Of a stretch of DNA of 5,768 nucleotides, positions 5,600 to 5,768 are shown one piece after another; within the stretch, counting starts at the first letter, position 1, and every line of letters begins with the position of its first letter. The position numbers and the translations under genes are program-made. Below the pieces are notes generated by a model. That model was not told the origin of the DNA, did no database searches, and saw only the letters and a list, made by a program, of their open reading frames with translations. Source of the stretch: an uncultured Oscillospiraceae bacterium (GTDB lineage Bacteria; Bacillota; Clostridia; Oscillospirales; Acutalibacteraceae); NCBI GenBank assembly GCA_902461995.1, contig CABQAA010000150.1, positions 1 to 5,768 of the forward strand. The letters run 5' to 3'.

Positions 5600-5768
5600 T
5601 CAGGCAATAAAACCCGTAAGGATAATGAAGTCTGCCGTATCGACCGTTCCGCTGCGGTCAATGTCACAGGCGGCGTCCTCAGTCTGATATTTGCTCACAG
5701 CCATGGACAGATCGGCCAGAGTCACCGCCCCATCCTCATTGATATCCGAAGCCGCACGGTAGGAGATC
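5600..5768 (-). CDS. Dockerin-ending protein, C-terminus only (cut by right edge)
   Basis: The last 55 residues of a protein whose start lies beyond the window; reading begins at 5767 and stops with TGA at 5602-5600. The visible part is a type I-like dockerin with two calcium-binding repeats. Repeat 1 is 'DINEDGAVTLADLSMAVSKY', with Asp, Asn, Asp and Asp at loop positions 1, 3, 5 and 12. Repeat 2 is 'DIDRSGTVDTADFIILTGFI', with Asp, Asp, Ser and Asp. Each repeat is a loop plus a short helix. Dockerins plug their host protein into a cohesin. The protein's main, N-terminal, function (enzyme, binding module or scaffold) cannot be seen. It lies 97 nt upstream of the cohesin gene on the same strand, so the pair is probably one operon. 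Confidence 0.9.
   Translation of the reverse strand, partial: ISYRAASDINEDGAVTLADLSMAVSKYQTEDAACDIDRSGTVDTADFIILTGFIA

Noticed and set aside
5503..5667. N-terminal extension of the cohesin frame to a start at 5667 (280 residues)
   Set aside because: The extension overlaps the dockerin coding sequence in another frame and crosses the intercistronic hairpin. It puts the signal peptide ~55 residues from the start, and only the 5502/5511 starts have a ribosome binding site.
1..5768. CRISPR arrays, tRNA or rRNA genes, insertion sequences
   Set aside because: No regular direct repeats with spacers, no cloverleaf or CCA-ending arms, no transposase motifs or terminal inverted repeats were seen on either strand.

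Overview
The window shows the 3' end of the late operon of a siphovirus-type prophage (tail tip, then lysis genes) in a Gram-positive, probably clostridial, host. After a terminator follow two host-like genes on the opposite strand, one encoding a dockerin and one a cohesin-like surface protein. Gram-positive, low-to-mid GC Firmicutes is supported by strong AGGAGG-type ribosome binding sites, a sortase-type cell-wall sorting signal (IPATG, membrane segment, basic tail), tail proteins of the kind found in phages of gut clostridia, and a cohesin/dockerin pair. Cohesin and dockerin together point towards Ruminococcaceae/Oscillospiraceae or relatives. That taxonomic placement is an inference.

Positions 1-4690, plus strand: six tightly packed genes with gaps of 0 to 13 nt. 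(1) The 3' end of a tail hub/tail-associated protein with a central coiled coil (2-1000). (2) A 677-residue DUF859-like distal tail/receptor-binding protein (1001-3034). (3) A 104-residue small phage protein of unknown function (3044-3358). (4) An M23-family endolysin with a C-terminal SPOR/SH3-like wall-binding part (3372-4127). (5) An 82-residue protein with an N-terminal membrane segment and a coiled coil (4132-4380). (6) A putative holin (4385-4690). The first two build the cell-contacting end of the tail. The last three look like the lysis cassette: the holin would release the signal-less endolysin to the wall. A strong intrinsic terminator (4697-4731) closes the operon.

Positions 4732-4824: a gap of about 90 nt between convergent transcription units. 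It holds a second hairpin suited to terminating the minus-strand unit, and about 60 nt of AT-rich sequence that is a plausible site for the prophage/host junction (attR). The att core cannot be proved from one end.

Positions 4825-5768, minus strand: a dockerin-ending protein cut by the right edge (5600-5768), then a 97-nt spacer with a 16-bp hairpin, then a secreted, sortase-anchored, single cohesin-like protein (4825-5502). Together they suggest a ScaE-like surface anchor for dockerin-bearing proteins.

The main points for a second look are an in-frame internal ribosome binding site and ATG exactly at the endolysin domain boundary, a sharp low-GC island over the receptor-binding tip and the next small gene, the cohesin/dockerin surface pair with a variant sorting motif, and the intercistronic hairpin between those two genes.
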